64,000 nt of DNA from Cytobacillus citreus (lineage in GTDB: Bacteria > Bacillota > Bacilli > Bacillales > Cytobacillaceae): the NCBI RefSeq assembly GCF_018343665.1, contig NZ_JAGYPM010000002.1:989213-1053212 (forward strand). Reading direction: 5' to 3'. Positions 1-8,798 of this stretch are shown piece after piece (positions within the stretch are counted from its first letter, which is position 1; every line of letters starts with the position of its first letter). The notes below the pieces were generated by a model. That model saw nothing but the letters and a program-made list of their open reading frames with translations, did no database searches and was not told the origin of the DNA. A program made the translations under genes and the position numbers.

Positions 1-1025
1 GGACAGGTATTGCTGATGGGGTCGCTCTAGCAATTGAGGAAATTAATAATAATGGTGGAGTAGATGGGAAAAAGTTAGAACCAATTAAAGTTGATAATAA
101 ATCAGATGCAGCTGAGGCGACAAACGCTGCAATTAAATTGACGAGCCAAGATAAAGTAACAGCAATTATTGGTTCAGCTACAAGTGGTAATACAGTGGCA
201 CAAGCGCAAATTGCAAATGATACTAAGACAGTACTTATCTCTCCATCTGGAACAAGCCCAACTGTAACAGTAAAAGAGGATGGAACAGTAAATGAGTTCG
301 TATTCCGTACTGCGTTTATTGACCCATTCCAAGGAACAGTTGCAGCTAACTTTGCTCTAAACGAACTTAAGGTAAAAAATGTAGCTATATATGCGGATAA
401 TGCAAGTGATTATGCAAAGGGTCTTGCTGCCTCATTTAAAGAAACTTTCGAAGCTGGAGGAGGAAAAATTGTAGCTAATGAATCCTATGTAGCAAAGGAT
501 ACTGACTTCCGTTCGACATTAACTCTTATTAAATCAAAAAATCCAGAATATATTTTCATTCCTGGATACTATGAAGAAGTAGGTCTAATCGTTAAGCAAG
601 CCAGAGAAATGGGAATCACAGTTCCTTTAATGGGAGCTGACGGCTGGGATTCTCCGAAGCTAGTTGAATTAGCTGGTGCTGATGCTTTAAATAACACTTT
701 CATTATTAACCACTATTCTTCTGAAGATCAAGATGCAACAATTCAAAAGTTTGTTAAAGCTTTTGGAGATAAGTATAACGGCAAATCACCAGATGCCTTT
801 AACGCACTTGGCTATGACACAGTTTACCTTTTAGTAGATGCAATGAAACGTGCTGGAACTACATCTGATTCAGAAAAAATTAAAGATGCTCTTGCCGCTA
901 CTAAGGATTTATCTTTAATCACTGGTACAATCACTGTTGATAAGAAACACCACTTAATTAAATCAGCAACAGTTTTAGAGTATGTTGATGGAAAACAAAA
1001 ATTCAACACAAAAGTTAATCCTTAA
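1..1025 (+). CDS. livK: Branched-chain amino acid ABC transporter, substrate-binding protein (5' truncated)
   Basis: This is the C-terminal part of a periplasmic-type Leu/Ile/Val-binding lipoprotein that feeds the permease encoded next door. The frame is open from base 3, so the gene begins upstream of the window and the signal peptide and lipobox are not visible. About 340 residues remain, with the type I binding-protein pattern: IADGVALAIEEIN near the left edge, then NVAIYADNASDYAKGL and IFIPGYYEEVGLIVKQARE. A hairpin terminator follows the stop, and repeats then separate it from livHMGF, so it may be transcribed apart from them. Ligand specificity is inferred from family and neighbours. 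Confidence 0.93.
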   Translation, partial: TGIADGVALAIEEINNNGGVDGKKLEPIKVDNKSDAAEATNAAIKLTSQDKVTAIIGSATSGNTVAQAQIANDTKTVLISPSGTSPTVTVKEDGTVNEFVFRTAFIDPFQGTVAANFALNELKVKNVAIYADNASDYAKGLAASFKETFEAGGGKIVANESYVAKDTDFRSTLTLIKSKNPEYIFIPGYYEEVGLIVKQAREMGITVPLMGADGWDSPKLVELAGADALNNTFIINHYSSEDQDATIQKFVKAFGDKYNGKSPDAFNALGYDTVYLLVDAMKRAGTTSDSEKIKDALAATKDLSLITGTITVDKKHHLIKSATVLEYVDGKQKFNTKVNP

Positions 1026-1037
1026 GATTAACCAAGG

Positions 1038-1069
1038 AAATGGGGGGATTATCCTATCCTCCCATTTTT
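1038..1069 (+). terminator. Terminator after livK
   Basis: AAATGGG(G)GGA pairs with TCCTCCCATTT and is followed by a T-run. It lies 13 nt after the livK stop. Confidence 0.7.
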
Positions 1070-1109
1070 CATTCTTAATGATACGAAATATCAGTTTTTA
1101 TGTCGAAAA

Positions 1110-1147
1110 GTCAGCAAGCTCCAGCGCCAAGGCGCTTCCGCTTTTCT
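1110..1147 (+). repeat. Family A element, collapsed copy
   Basis: Only the two outer arms are present, joined directly: AGCTCCAGCGCC followed at once by AAGGCGCTTCCGCTTTTCTA. The whole internal hairpin region of about 90 bp found in the next two copies is missing. It sits immediately to the left of two full copies. Confidence 0.7.
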
Positions 1148-1151
1148 AAAA

Positions 1152-1275
1152 TGTCTAGCTACGGCGCCTAGGGGCTCGAGGTCACAAGCCAATCCTCCCA
1201 GAAAGGTAAAGAACACCTTTCAGTGAGGCTCGTCTTGTGCTTGTCGCCCCTGAGCGAGGCGCTTCCGCTTTTCTA
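1152..1275 (+). repeat. Family A structured repeat, copy 2
   Basis: The element runs from TGTCTAGCT to CTTCCGCTTTTCTA. It can fold into nested stems: TAGGGGC with GCCCCTGA, CACAAGCC with GGCTCGTCTTGTG, and an inner hairpin AAAGGT-AAAGA-ACACCTTT. The right arm carries GGCGCTTCCGCTTTT. Confidence 0.85.
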
Positions 1276-1278
1276 ATA

Positions 1279-1460
1279 TGTCTAGCTACTGCGCCTAGGG
1301 GCTCGAGGTCATAAGCCAATCAGTCCAGAAGGTTAAAGAGCAACCTTCTAGCCAGCTTGTCTTATGCTTGTCGCCCCTGAGCACAAAGGAAAGCTTCTGC
1401 GAACAGACATCGCAGGAACAATTGTCCTTTGATTGTTCCGAAGGCGCTTCCGCTTTTCTA
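1279..1460 (+). repeat. Family A structured repeat, copy 3, with extended tail
   Basis: It shares the GGGGC/GCCCC outer stem of copy 2 but has CATAAG/CTTATG in the middle stem and AAGGTT/AACCTT in the inner hairpin. Between GCCCCTGAGC and the right arm there is about 55 extra bp containing AAAGCTTCTGCG and ACATCGCAGGA, a diverged relative of module B. The right end is followed within a few bases by the livH ribosome binding site. Confidence 0.85.
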
Positions 1461-1477
1461 TAAAGGAGTGAGAGTTC

Positions 1478-2353
1478 ATGGAATGGGTACAACAATTAAT
1501 TAACGGTATTTCACTCGGCAGTATTTATGGGTTAATCGCATTAGGTTATACGATGGTTTATGGAATTATTAAATTAATTAACTTTGCTCATGGCGATGTT
1601 TTTATGATTGGTGCGTTTGTTGGCTTTTATGCTATTACAGGATGGGGATTAGGCTTTTTCCCGGCTTTATTACTGGCCATGACTGTCTGTGCCATATTAG
1701 GAGTTCTTATTGAGAGAATCGCTTATAAGCGTCTTCGTAATGCTACCCGAATTGCCGCTTTAATTACGGCAATCGGTGTTTCCCTTCTAATCGAATATGG
1801 AGTGATCTATGTTCGAGGTGCACAACCGGAAGCTTATCCGAATGTATTACCAAACAAATCCTTTGAATTTTTTGGTGCTCAAATCAGCAGCCAATCTCTA
1901 TTAATTCTCTCCGTGTCCATTGTTCTAATGCTTATTTTGCAATTTATCGTTCATAAAACAAAAATTGGTAAGGCCATGCGTGCGGTATCTCATGATATGG
2001 ACGCTGCTCGTTTGATGGGGATTAATGTAGATAATACAATTTCAGCTACTTTTGCTATTGGTTCAGCTATGGCAGGGGCGGCAGGCGTAATATTTGGTGT
2101 TTATTATACGAAAATAGAACCTTTAATGGGGATCATTCCAGGTTTAAAGGCTTTCGTAGCTGCCGTTTTAGGCGGAATAGGTATTATTCCAGGAGCAATG
2201 GTCGGTGGGCTTGTACTTGGAGTGGTAGAGACAATAGTAAGTGCTTTAGGCTTTTCACTTTGGAGAGATGCAGCAGCATTCATCATTCTTATCCTAATTC
2301 TTCTATTTAGACCGTCGGGCATCTTCGGCAAAAATGCTAGAGAGAAAGTGTAG
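1478..2353 (+). CDS. livH: Branched-chain amino acid ABC transporter permease LivH
   Basis: This is one of the two membrane subunits of a LIV-I type importer. The 291-residue protein is almost entirely hydrophobic with about eight membrane segments. It has the family signatures ALGYTMVYGIIKLINFAHGD near the N-terminus, a cytoplasmic loop with KTKIGKAMRAVSHD, and a C-terminal FRPSGIFG. The start is supported by AAAGGAGTGAGAG ending 8 nt before the ATG. livM follows 11 nt downstream. A family A repeat abuts the ribosome binding site, so the leader of this transcript contains repeat DNA. Confidence 0.95.
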   Translation: MEWVQQLINGISLGSIYGLIALGYTMVYGIIKLINFAHGDVFMIGAFVGFYAITGWGLGFFPALLLAMTVCAILGVLIERIAYKRLRNATRIAALITAIGVSLLIEYGVIYVRGAQPEAYPNVLPNKSFEFFGAQISSQSLLILSVSIVLMLILQFIVHKTKIGKAMRAVSHDMDAARLMGINVDNTISATFAIGSAMAGAAGVIFGVYYTKIEPLMGIIPGLKAFVAAVLGGIGIIPGAMVGGLVLGVVETIVSALGFSLWRDAAAFIILILILLFRPSGIFGKNAREKV

Positions 2354-2364
2354 GTGAACAGATT

Positions 2365-3303
2365 ATGAAAAAGGCAAAAGGATTTTGGCTATTTTTGATA
2401 GTATCAATTATTGTATATGGAACTGTTCAATTTCTAATCAGTGCCGGAATCTTAAATTCATTTTATTCTAATACGCTTATCTTTATTGGCATAAACATCA
2501 TTTTGGCAGTAAGTCTTCATTTAGTAATAGGTATTACTGGTCAATTTTCAATTGGGCATGCTGGATTTTTAGCAGTTGGGGCATATATTTCAGCCATTTT
2601 CACGATGAAATTACATCTTCCTTTTCCAGTGGCTATATTAGTCGGTGGGATTGTAGCTGCTTTAGCAGGACTCATAGTTGGGATCCCAAGTCTACGTTTA
2701 AAGGGTGATTATTTAGCGATTGCGACATTAGGCTTTGCTGAAATTATTCGGATTGTATTCCTAAATATTGATTATGTTGGTGGAGCTGCTGGAATGCAGG
2801 TTTCCCATCTAACAACCTGGACATATACGTTCGTATGTCTATTTATTACAATATTAGTTATTATGAACTTTACAAATTCCAGACACGGACGTGCATGTAT
2901 ATCTGTTCGGGAGAATGAAATTGCTGCGGATGCTATGGGGATTAATACAACCTTTTATAAGGTTATCGCTTTCGCGTTAGGCTCCTTCTTTGCGGGGATT
3001 GCAGGCGGTTTGTATTCTCATAACTTTTATATTATTCTGCCGACAAACTTCGGGTTCTTAAAGTCATTTGATATATTAATTTTTGTTGTTCTAGGAGGAC
3101 TTGGCAGCTTATCAGGAGCAGTAATTTCAGCTATTCTATTAACTCTAGTTTCAACCTTCTTACAGGATTATCCAGAAACACGAATGATCTTGTATAGTCT
3201 TGTGCTAATTATTGTTATGTTATATCGCCCACAAGGATTGATGGGAACGCGTGAAATTACTGATTTCTTTGGAAAATGGAAAAGTGCGAAAGGAGGTAAT
3301 TAG
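2365..3303 (+). CDS. livM: Branched-chain amino acid ABC transporter permease LivM
   Basis: This is the second membrane subunit of the LIV-type importer, 312 residues with multiple transmembrane helices. Family motifs include ITGQFSIGHAGFLAVGAY, RLKGDYLAIATLGFAEI and the loop HGRACISVRENEIAADAMGI. The C-terminus YRPQGLMG matches the usual LivM ending. It sits 11 nt after livH and its end overlaps the livG ribosome binding site (AAAGGAGG), consistent with translational coupling in one operon. Confidence 0.95.
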   Translation: MKKAKGFWLFLIVSIIVYGTVQFLISAGILNSFYSNTLIFIGINIILAVSLHLVIGITGQFSIGHAGFLAVGAYISAIFTMKLHLPFPVAILVGGIVAALAGLIVGIPSLRLKGDYLAIATLGFAEIIRIVFLNIDYVGGAAGMQVSHLTTWTYTFVCLFITILVIMNFTNSRHGRACISVRENEIAADAMGINTTFYKVIAFALGSFFAGIAGGLYSHNFYIILPTNFGFLKSFDILIFVVLGGLGSLSGAVISAILLTLVSTFLQDYPETRMILYSLVLIIVMLYRPQGLMGTREITDFFGKWKSAKGGN

Positions 3304-3304
3304 T

Positions 3305-4093
3305 ATGGGGAAAACGCCTTTACTTCAAGTTCAAGCTGCTGGCATTCAGTTCGGTGGACTAAAAGCTGTTTCCGGTTTTAGTATGGAAATTCACCAAGGC
3401 GAGCTTGTTGGGCTAATCGGGCCGAACGGTGCCGGAAAAACAACTAGTTTTAACTTATTAACCGGCGTCTATGTACCTACAGAAGGCGAAATTTTACTAG
3501 AAGGAAAGCGTCTTAATGGGCTGCCTCCATACAAAGTTACACGTCTGGGAATTAGTCGTACGTTTCAGAATATAAGGCTTTTCAATGAGTTGTCTGTGTT
3601 AGACAATGTTAAGGTAGCTTATCATTCATTAGCAAAGCATTCCATTATTAGCTCAATCCTACGCCTCCCTTCTCACTTTTCTGGAGAAAAAGAGATGGAG
3701 GAAAAATCATTAGAGTTCCTAAAGATCTTTCAATTAGATAAATTTAAAGATGAAAAAGCGAAAAATTTGCCCTATGGACAACAGCGACGGTTAGAAATTG
3801 CAAGAGCATTAGCAGCAGGGCCGAAACTTTTATTACTGGATGAACCAGCAGCTGGGATGAATCCCCAGGAAACGCATGATCTAATGGAGTTAATTGCCTT
3901 TATAAGAAAACAATTTAATTTAACGATTCTATTAATTGAGCATGATATGAATTTGGTAATGGGCATTTGTGAAAGGATTTATGTGTTAGATCATGGCCAG
4001 CTTATTGCCAAAGGTACACCAGAAGAAATTCGTAATCACCCAAAAGTCATCGAGGCTTACCTAGGAGAGGAGGTTACTATCGACCATGCTTAA
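3305..4093 (+). CDS. livG: Branched-chain amino acid ABC transporter ATP-binding protein LivG
   Basis: ATPase subunit that powers the LivHM channel. The ATG at 3305 is chosen because AAAGGAGGTAATTAG lies just before it; an open frame continues upstream into livM but has no comparable site. The 262-residue protein has Walker A GPNGAGKT, the Q-loop region SRTFQNIRLF, the LivG-type signature YGQQRRLEIARALA, Walker B LLLLDEPAAGMNP and the switch HD in IEHDMNLVM. Its last 8 nt overlap livF. Confidence 0.96.
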   Translation: MGKTPLLQVQAAGIQFGGLKAVSGFSMEIHQGELVGLIGPNGAGKTTSFNLLTGVYVPTEGEILLEGKRLNGLPPYKVTRLGISRTFQNIRLFNELSVLDNVKVAYHSLAKHSIISSILRLPSHFSGEKEMEEKSLEFLKIFQLDKFKDEKAKNLPYGQQRRLEIARALAAGPKLLLLDEPAAGMNPQETHDLMELIAFIRKQFNLTILLIEHDMNLVMGICERIYVLDHGQLIAKGTPEEIRNHPKVIEAYLGEEVTIDHA

Positions 4094-4793
4094 AGTAGAT
4101 CAAATTGATGTTTTCTATGGGAATATACAAGCACTTAAAGGTGTTTCGCTGGAAGTAAATGAAGGCGAAATTGTTACATTAATTGGAGCGAATGGAGCAG
4201 GGAAAAGTACTCTTTTGAAAACATTATCAGGACTTCTTAAACCCAAAAATGGATCTATCCAATATTTAGGTGATTCAATAGGAGGAAAACCAGCACAAGC
4301 GATTGTAAAAGCGGGGATATCCCAGGTACCAGAGGGGCGTCGCGTGTTTGCGAACATGACAGTTGAGGAAAACCTAGAACTGGGAGCGTTTTTAAGGAAG
4401 GATTCAAAAGAGATCCACAAAGATATCCAAAAGGTTTATGAGACTTTTCCGCGTTTGCTTGAGCGAAGAAAACAGCTGTCAGGGACATTATCAGGTGGAG
4501 AACAGCAAATGTTAGCGATGGGGAGAGCAATCATGGCAAGACCTAAGCTCCTTTTACTAGATGAGCCTTCCATGGGGCTAGCTCCACTTATGGTTAAAAC
4601 CATCTTCCAAATTATTGAGGATATTAGCCGCAACGGGACAACTATTCTTTTGGTGGAACAAAATGCACATATGGCTTTATCGATTGCCAATCGAGCTTAT
4701 GTTATTGAAACAGGACGTGTAACTGTTTCTGGTACAGCAGCAGAGCTGCAAGCAAGTGAAGATATAAAAAAAGCATATCTTGGCGGTCATTAA
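4086..4793 (+). CDS. livF: Branched-chain amino acid ABC transporter ATP-binding protein LivF
   Basis: Second ATPase subunit of the importer, 235 residues, the usual LivF length. Walker A is GANGAGKS, the signature is LSGGEQQMLAMGRA, Walker B is LLLLDEPSMGLAP, and the switch region reads LLVEQNAH, typical of LivF where Q replaces the H-loop partner found in LivG. Its start overlaps livG by 8 nt. A long-looped hairpin ends the operon. Confidence 0.96.
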   Translation: MLKVDQIDVFYGNIQALKGVSLEVNEGEIVTLIGANGAGKSTLLKTLSGLLKPKNGSIQYLGDSIGGKPAQAIVKAGISQVPEGRRVFANMTVEENLELGAFLRKDSKEIHKDIQKVYETFPRLLERRKQLSGTLSGGEQQMLAMGRAIMARPKLLLLDEPSMGLAPLMVKTIFQIIEDISRNGTTILLVEQNAHMALSIANRAYVIETGRVTVSGTAAELQASEDIKKAYLGGH

Positions 4794-4801
4794 TAAAAAT
4801 A

Positions 4802-4882
4802 ATAAAAGCTGACTCAGATTGTTTCAGATCCTGCACAACATATTAAATGGCAGGGTTTTAAACTAATACAGTCAGCTTTTAT
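4802..4882 (+). terminator. Terminator of the liv operon
   Basis: ATAAAAGCTGACT at 4802-4814 pairs exactly with AGTCAGCTTTTAT at 4870-4882. The 55-nt loop is unusually long. The T-rich 3' arm on either strand would let it also serve lytH on the minus strand. Confidence 0.65.
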
Positions 4883-4956
4883 ATTTCTTCAAATTTCCTG
4901 TTTTTATGGTATTAGGACAGTCTAAATTACCGATGATTCAGCATGCTGAAATGAGC

Positions 4957-5943
4957 TCACTTCTTTTTATTCCGCTCCTGTCTCTCCCATAATTTTAGAT
5001 GAGGGTATGGATCAAAAGACCATTCCGTATAGCCATTGTCTTTATATATTCCATAATGGAGATGTGGTGGAAACTTTCCAGAAGTTCCAGGTGGTCCATA
5101 ACCAGAACTGCCAACTCCGCCTATAAGCATTCCGGGCTCAACAATTTGACCAAGCTTTAAATCTTTGGCGAAACCGCTTAAATGTGCGAAATAATGATAA
5201 TTATTATTTATATCTCGAATTCCAATCCGCCAGCCGCCAAATCGATTCCAACCCTTCATTTCCACGATTCCATATGCAGTTGCACGTACTGGTACGCCGT
5301 AGCCTGCAAAAATATCCGTTCCTTCATGACTTCTTCTTCCACCCCAGCCACGGGCAGCACCCCATGTGTTTCTGTAACTGTAATGACTTCTTACAGGTAA
5401 TGGAAAAGCATGATCGTCTAAATCTATTCGTTCAAAATGCTTATAAAGCCTTGCTTTACCAATTATGATGCCTACAGTTTTGTCACGTTTATAATAATCC
5501 CACAATCCTATTTTAATATTATCGTGATTCGTTCCATATGATTGAAGATAATGGGCAAAAGTGTAAAGAATATCAACATCATTTTTTAAACTTGCTTTCT
5601 TATCTCCATCCCCATCTAGCCCAATACCATTAAAAAATTGAATGGATAATTGATTTTCGTCGGTCGTGTCAGGGTTTAATATTCCAGCCCATATTTCTGG
5701 CCTTATATATATGCCTGTAATCCCTTCGGCTTTCGGAAGGTCTCTTCTTGCTTGCCGGACATTTCGCTCATATTGGTCAATCCCTGCAAGATAATACCAG
5801 GGGATATTCGTTATAGACTCAATCTGTTTATATAAATTCATTCTTTCAGCGTATATATCAGGCTTCTTTTCTTGAGCATAACCGTTCGATTGAGGTAATA
5901 AGGTAAGAAGCAATGTAAAAATAATAATCTGAATGAGCCTCAC
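4957..5943 (-). CDS. lytH: M23-family cell-wall peptidase, LytH-like
   Basis: Predicted secreted endopeptidase of the LytM/M23 family. In B. subtilis LytH removes the side-chain residues of spore cortex peptidoglycan, leaving single L-Ala. The 328-residue protein has an N-terminal signal peptide ending near residue 23, a helical region (about 30-180) and a C-terminal M23 domain. Zinc and catalytic residues are visible as SHEGTD (H206, D210), AHLSG (H254) and PHLHYG (H294, H296). Length and position beside lipA match B. subtilis lytH (yunA). It is a single gene with no close partner on its strand. Confidence 0.88.
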   Translation of the reverse strand: MRLIQIIIFTLLLTLLPQSNGYAQEKKPDIYAERMNLYKQIESITNIPWYYLAGIDQYERNVRQARRDLPKAEGITGIYIRPEIWAGILNPDTTDENQLSIQFFNGIGLDGDGDKKASLKNDVDILYTFAHYLQSYGTNHDNIKIGLWDYYKRDKTVGIIIGKARLYKHFERIDLDDHAFPLPVRSHYSYRNTWGAARGWGGRRSHEGTDIFAGYGVPVRATAYGIVEMKGWNRFGGWRIGIRDINNNYHYFAHLSGFAKDLKLGQIVEPGMLIGGVGSSGYGPPGTSGKFPPHLHYGIYKDNGYTEWSFDPYPHLKLWERQERNKKK

Positions 5944-6161
5944 AATAATCCTCCCTTACTATTTTAAGCTCCACTGTGTGCCTATTTAGTTTGTGAAATT
6001 TGTAAAATTTAATCTATATCAATTAATGGTAATCGCGTGCATCTATGGCTTGTCCTTGCTTTTATCATATGTTAAAGTTGCATCATACGAATGAATTATT
6101 AGGTTCGCTAGTTGGAAAGGACTTGCCGAACTCCAAGTTTTTCTAATAAGGAGTAGATACA

Positions 6162-7079
6162 ATGAGTACCAAAGAAGAATATATACGTAAGCCAGAATGG
6201 CTGAAAATAAAACTGAACACAAATGAAAATTATACCGGTTTGAAAAAAATGATGAGGGAAAATAGCCTCCATACTGTATGTGAGGAAGCGAAATGCCCAA
6301 ATATCCATGAATGCTGGGCAGTAAGAAGAACAGCTACATTCATGATTCTTGGTGATACATGTACAAGAGCGTGTCGATTCTGTGCAGTCAAAACAGGATT
6401 GCCAACTGAATTGGACATGCAAGAGCCGGAAAGAGTGGCAGATTCTGTTGTGCTAATGAATTTAAAGCATGTCGTTGTTACAGCAGTAGCACGGGATGAT
6501 TTAAAGGATGGCGGTGCAGGGGTTTTTGCTGAAACTGTTAGAGCGATACGCAGAAAAAATCCCTTCACAAGCATTGAGGTTCTCCCATCAGATATGGGTG
6601 GAGTATATGAAAATTTAAAAACACTTATGGATGCACGTCCAGATATTTTAAACCATAATATCGAAACAGTTGAGCGTCTGACTCCAAGAGTAAGAGCACG
6701 TGCAAAATATGATCGTTCTTTAGAATTTTTGCGTCGGGCGAAAGAGATGCAGCCAGATATTCCGACAAAATCAAGCTTAATGATAGGACTAGGGGAAACG
6801 AAAGAAGAAATTATTGCTACAATGGATGCTTTAAGAGCAAACAATGTTGATATTATGACAATTGGCCAATACTTACAGCCTTCGAAAAAACATTTAAAGG
6901 TCTTAAAATATTATACTCCAGAGGAATTCCAGGAACTTAAGGAAATTGCTTTAAGCAAAGGCTTCAGCCATTGTGAAGCAGGACCTCTTGTCCGTTCTTC
7001 CTATCATGCAGATGAGCAAGTAAATGCTGCAACTAAGCGAAAGCAAGAAATGGGAGAGCAGGAATTAAGAAAAGCATAA
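6162..7079 (+). CDS. lipA: Lipoyl synthase LipA
   Basis: Radical-SAM enzyme that inserts two sulfurs into octanoyl groups on lipoyl domains. All cluster ligands are visible: the auxiliary [4Fe-4S] cysteines C40, C45 and C51 ([12 protein letters not shown]) and the radical-SAM motif C67-x3-C71-x2-C74 (CTRACRFC). The C-terminal RSSYHA supplies the conserved serine ligand. The protein is 305 residues, a normal length. AAGGAG at 6148-6153 places the ATG at 6162. A strong terminator follows, so the gene appears monocistronic. Confidence 0.97.
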   Translation: MSTKEEYIRKPEWLKIKLNTNENYTGLKKMMRENSLHTVCEEAKCPNIHECWAVRRTATFMILGDTCTRACRFCAVKTGLPTELDMQEPERVADSVVLMNLKHVVVTAVARDDLKDGGAGVFAETVRAIRRKNPFTSIEVLPSDMGGVYENLKTLMDARPDILNHNIETVERLTPRVRARAKYDRSLEFLRRAKEMQPDIPTKSSLMIGLGETKEEIIATMDALRANNVDIMTIGQYLQPSKKHLKVLKYYTPEEFQELKEIALSKGFSHCEAGPLVRSSYHADEQVNAATKRKQEMGEQELRKA

Positions 7080-7132
7080 TGATTGAATTGCAATAGCACC
7101 AAGACATTTCTCAAATTCAAGAAAAGATGACG

Positions 7133-7169
7133 AAAAGAGTTCAGCAATAAATTAGCTGAACTCTTTTTT
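7133..7169 (+). terminator. Terminator after lipA
   Basis: AAAGAGTTCAGC pairs with GCTGAACTCTTT across a 9-nt loop, followed by TTTTT. It lies between the convergent lipA and yutC genes. Confidence 0.85.
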
Positions 7170-7196
7170 CTTATGGCAATATGGTAATAATCCATG

Positions 7197-7850
7197 TTAT
7201 TTTAAGTTTCGATTATCATTCTTATATTTTTCTCCAATGATTTCGCCATTTTCGTTTTCGCCGCTGCTCATTTTATTACCTTGAGGAGATTTGAGCATTT
7301 CTTTAATGACTTTGTCAATGCCATTATTTGCATTTGGGTTGTTAGAGGCGAGAGTGGCAAAATTTTCAACATTTTTTCTTAATGCTGTATTATCACTAAC
7401 ATAAACATGGTAAAATCTAGGGACAAAGGACATGGCCATTTTCTTCACCTGATCTGCGGTTTCATTTCGATTTTGGGAGTCAGTATCATAAATAATCAGT
7501 ACTTCCTCATCTGTAACGAGTGTTGAAACATCATCAACATTCGGAATATCGGTGCAATTTTGTGAAATGATATCGGCTAATTGTTCTCTATCCATAGATG
7601 CATACTTGTTATTAGAAACATTTTCGCCCATTACATTGCTTCTTTGATGACGAACATAGCCGAAATCAGCACTTTTATTCGTTTGCCCATTGTCACGATT
7701 ATATAGCTCAGAACGCTGGTTATTGACATTTATAGTATTGCCGCTGCTATCATATATTCCGTCTCCAGCCATTTCCTTGTTTTGACAGGCAGTTAACGCC
7801 GTAAGTCCGCATAACCCTATGATGATTAGTGATTGTTTTATTTGAAACAC
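7197..7850 (-). CDS. yutC: Sporulation lipoprotein, YhcN/YlaJ family (YutC-like)
   Basis: A 217-residue lipoprotein: the signal peptide ends in the lipobox LTAC with C22 as the lipidated cysteine. An Asn/Ser-rich stretch is followed by a YhcN/YlaJ-type domain from about residue 90 (MDREQLADIISQ, LVTDEEVLIIYDTD, FVPRFYHVYVSDN). The family is associated with spore membranes and germination; its biochemical role is not known. Position between lipA and yutD matches B. subtilis yutC. The C-terminal tail is polar and low in complexity. Confidence 0.8.
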   Translation of the reverse strand: MFQIKQSLIIIGLCGLTALTACQNKEMAGDGIYDSSGNTINVNNQRSELYNRDNGQTNKSADFGYVRHQRSNVMGENVSNNKYASMDREQLADIISQNCTDIPNVDDVSTLVTDEEVLIIYDTDSQNRNETADQVKKMAMSFVPRFYHVYVSDNTALRKNVENFATLASNNPNANNGIDKVIKEMLKSPQGNKMSSGENENGEIIGEKYKNDNRNLK

Positions 7851-7964
7851 CTCCTCATGTATAGAATAACCATGCAGATTGTTTTTTCTCTTAGAAATTG
7901 ATGGAGTATCAGCTATAATTTATAATAGGAAGAATATACTCGTTTTTAACTTGAGGTGATGAAT

Positions 7965-8240
7965 ATGATTTGGATAAATAATGTTGGCTATGAAGTGATA
8001 GAAGATCAGCGAAATGGGTTTAATGAAGAAGCCTTTCGAGCAAGATATAGTGATATATTGACCAGATATGATTATATAGTAGGGGATTGGGGGTACGGGC
8101 AGCTTCGTTTGCGCGGCTTCTTTGATGATCAAAATCAAAAGGCGACCTTTGATACGAAAATAAGTACATTAACTGAATATTTATATGAATTTTGTAATTT
8201 TGGCTGTGCTTATTTTGTCGTAAAAAAAGTGGATAAGTAA
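7965..8240 (+). CDS. yutD: YutD-like protein (DUF1027)
   Basis: Conserved 91-residue protein of unknown function in the YutD family. The sequence GDWGYGQLRLRGFF followed by FCNFGCAYFVVKK is characteristic. The ATG at 7965 is chosen because GAGGTG at 7953-7958 is well spaced for it; GTG 7956 and ATG 7959 overlap that site. The C-terminal Cys residues may bind a ligand, but this is speculation. It is followed by its own terminator. Confidence 0.8.
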   Translation: MIWINNVGYEVIEDQRNGFNEEAFRARYSDILTRYDYIVGDWGYGQLRLRGFFDDQNQKATFDTKISTLTEYLYEFCNFGCAYFVVKKVDK

Positions 8241-8245
8241 TGGTG

Positions 8246-8280
8246 AAAAGGCAATCAGTCATTAACCGATTGCCTTTTTT
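8246..8280 (+). terminator. Terminator after yutD
   Basis: AAAAGGCAATC pairs with GATTGCCTTTT over an 11-nt loop, ending in six T. Confidence 0.88.
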
Positions 8281-8314
8281 AAAAATAAAGTACGGCTTTT
8301 TGCAATTTGAGAAA

Positions 8315-8438
8315 TGTCTAGCTCCAGCACCTACCCCCTCGAGGTCACAAGCCAATCCTCCCAGAAAGGTAAAGAACACCTTTCTGAAAGGCTCGTCTTG
8401 TGCTTGTCGGGGGTGATCGAGGTGCTTCCGCTTTTCTA
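8315..8438 (+). repeat. Family A structured repeat, copy 4
   Basis: In this copy the outer stem is AGCACC/GGTGCT and the second stem CCCCC/GGGGG, compared with AGCGCC/GGCGCT and GGGG/CCCC in other copies. The middle stem is CACAAG/CTTGTG and the inner hairpin AAAGGT/ACCTTT. The last three bases, CTA at 8436-8438, are the stop codon (TAG on the minus strand) of the next gene. Confidence 0.88.
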
Positions 8439-8687
8439 ATCATCGTGGGGAGGATGGGCTCCTTCCATTTGACGAGGGAGACCTTCGTGTAAGGTTTTAT
8501 TTTCATAATTAAAGGCGCTATGCTTGCGCTGCCCCTCAAGCCATGGGGTACTTTTATTTTCAACTGGTTTATCCTTATTGAACCGTGAACCGTAAGCTCC
8601 CTCTGGCAATTCTTCAGCTGTAAGATAATTCCTTTGAGATTCTACGTTTAAAAAATCACTGAATTCTCTTTGGTCTTTATCATTCAA
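8436..8687 (-). CDS. Small conserved hypothetical protein
   Basis: An 83-residue hydrophilic protein with no signal peptide or membrane segment. Motifs that look conserved are NVESQRNYLTAEELPEGAYG in the N-terminal half and STPWLEGQRKHSAFNYE towards the C-terminus. It resembles short uncharacterised cytosolic proteins of Bacillaceae, but I cannot name the family. The TTG at 8687 is preferred because AGAGGTG lies 7 nt upstream; the GTG at 8696 overlaps that site. Its stop codon is formed by the right end of a family A repeat. Confidence 0.65.
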   Translation of the reverse strand: MNDKDQREFSDFLNVESQRNYLTAEELPEGAYGSRFNKDKPVENKSTPWLEGQRKHSAFNYENKTLHEGLPRQMEGAHPPHDD

Positions 8688-8715
8688 GACGATCACCTCT
8701 CATATTAATCGGTAC

Positions 8716-8752
8716 GACAAAAAGGAGAACCCTAATGGATAGAGGTTCTCCT
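8716..8752 (-). terminator. Terminator of the DUF3055 gene
   Basis: On the minus strand AGGAGAACC pairs with GGTTCTCCT and is followed by TTTTTG. Confidence 0.85.
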
Positions 8753-8798
8753 ATATTATTTGTGCTTTCGGTTATAATAAACAGAAGAATTCAAAAGA

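Noticed and set aside
5182..5468. Two plus-strand frames of 72 and 94 codons
   Set aside because: Antisense to lytH, whose signal peptide and zinc motifs are unambiguous.
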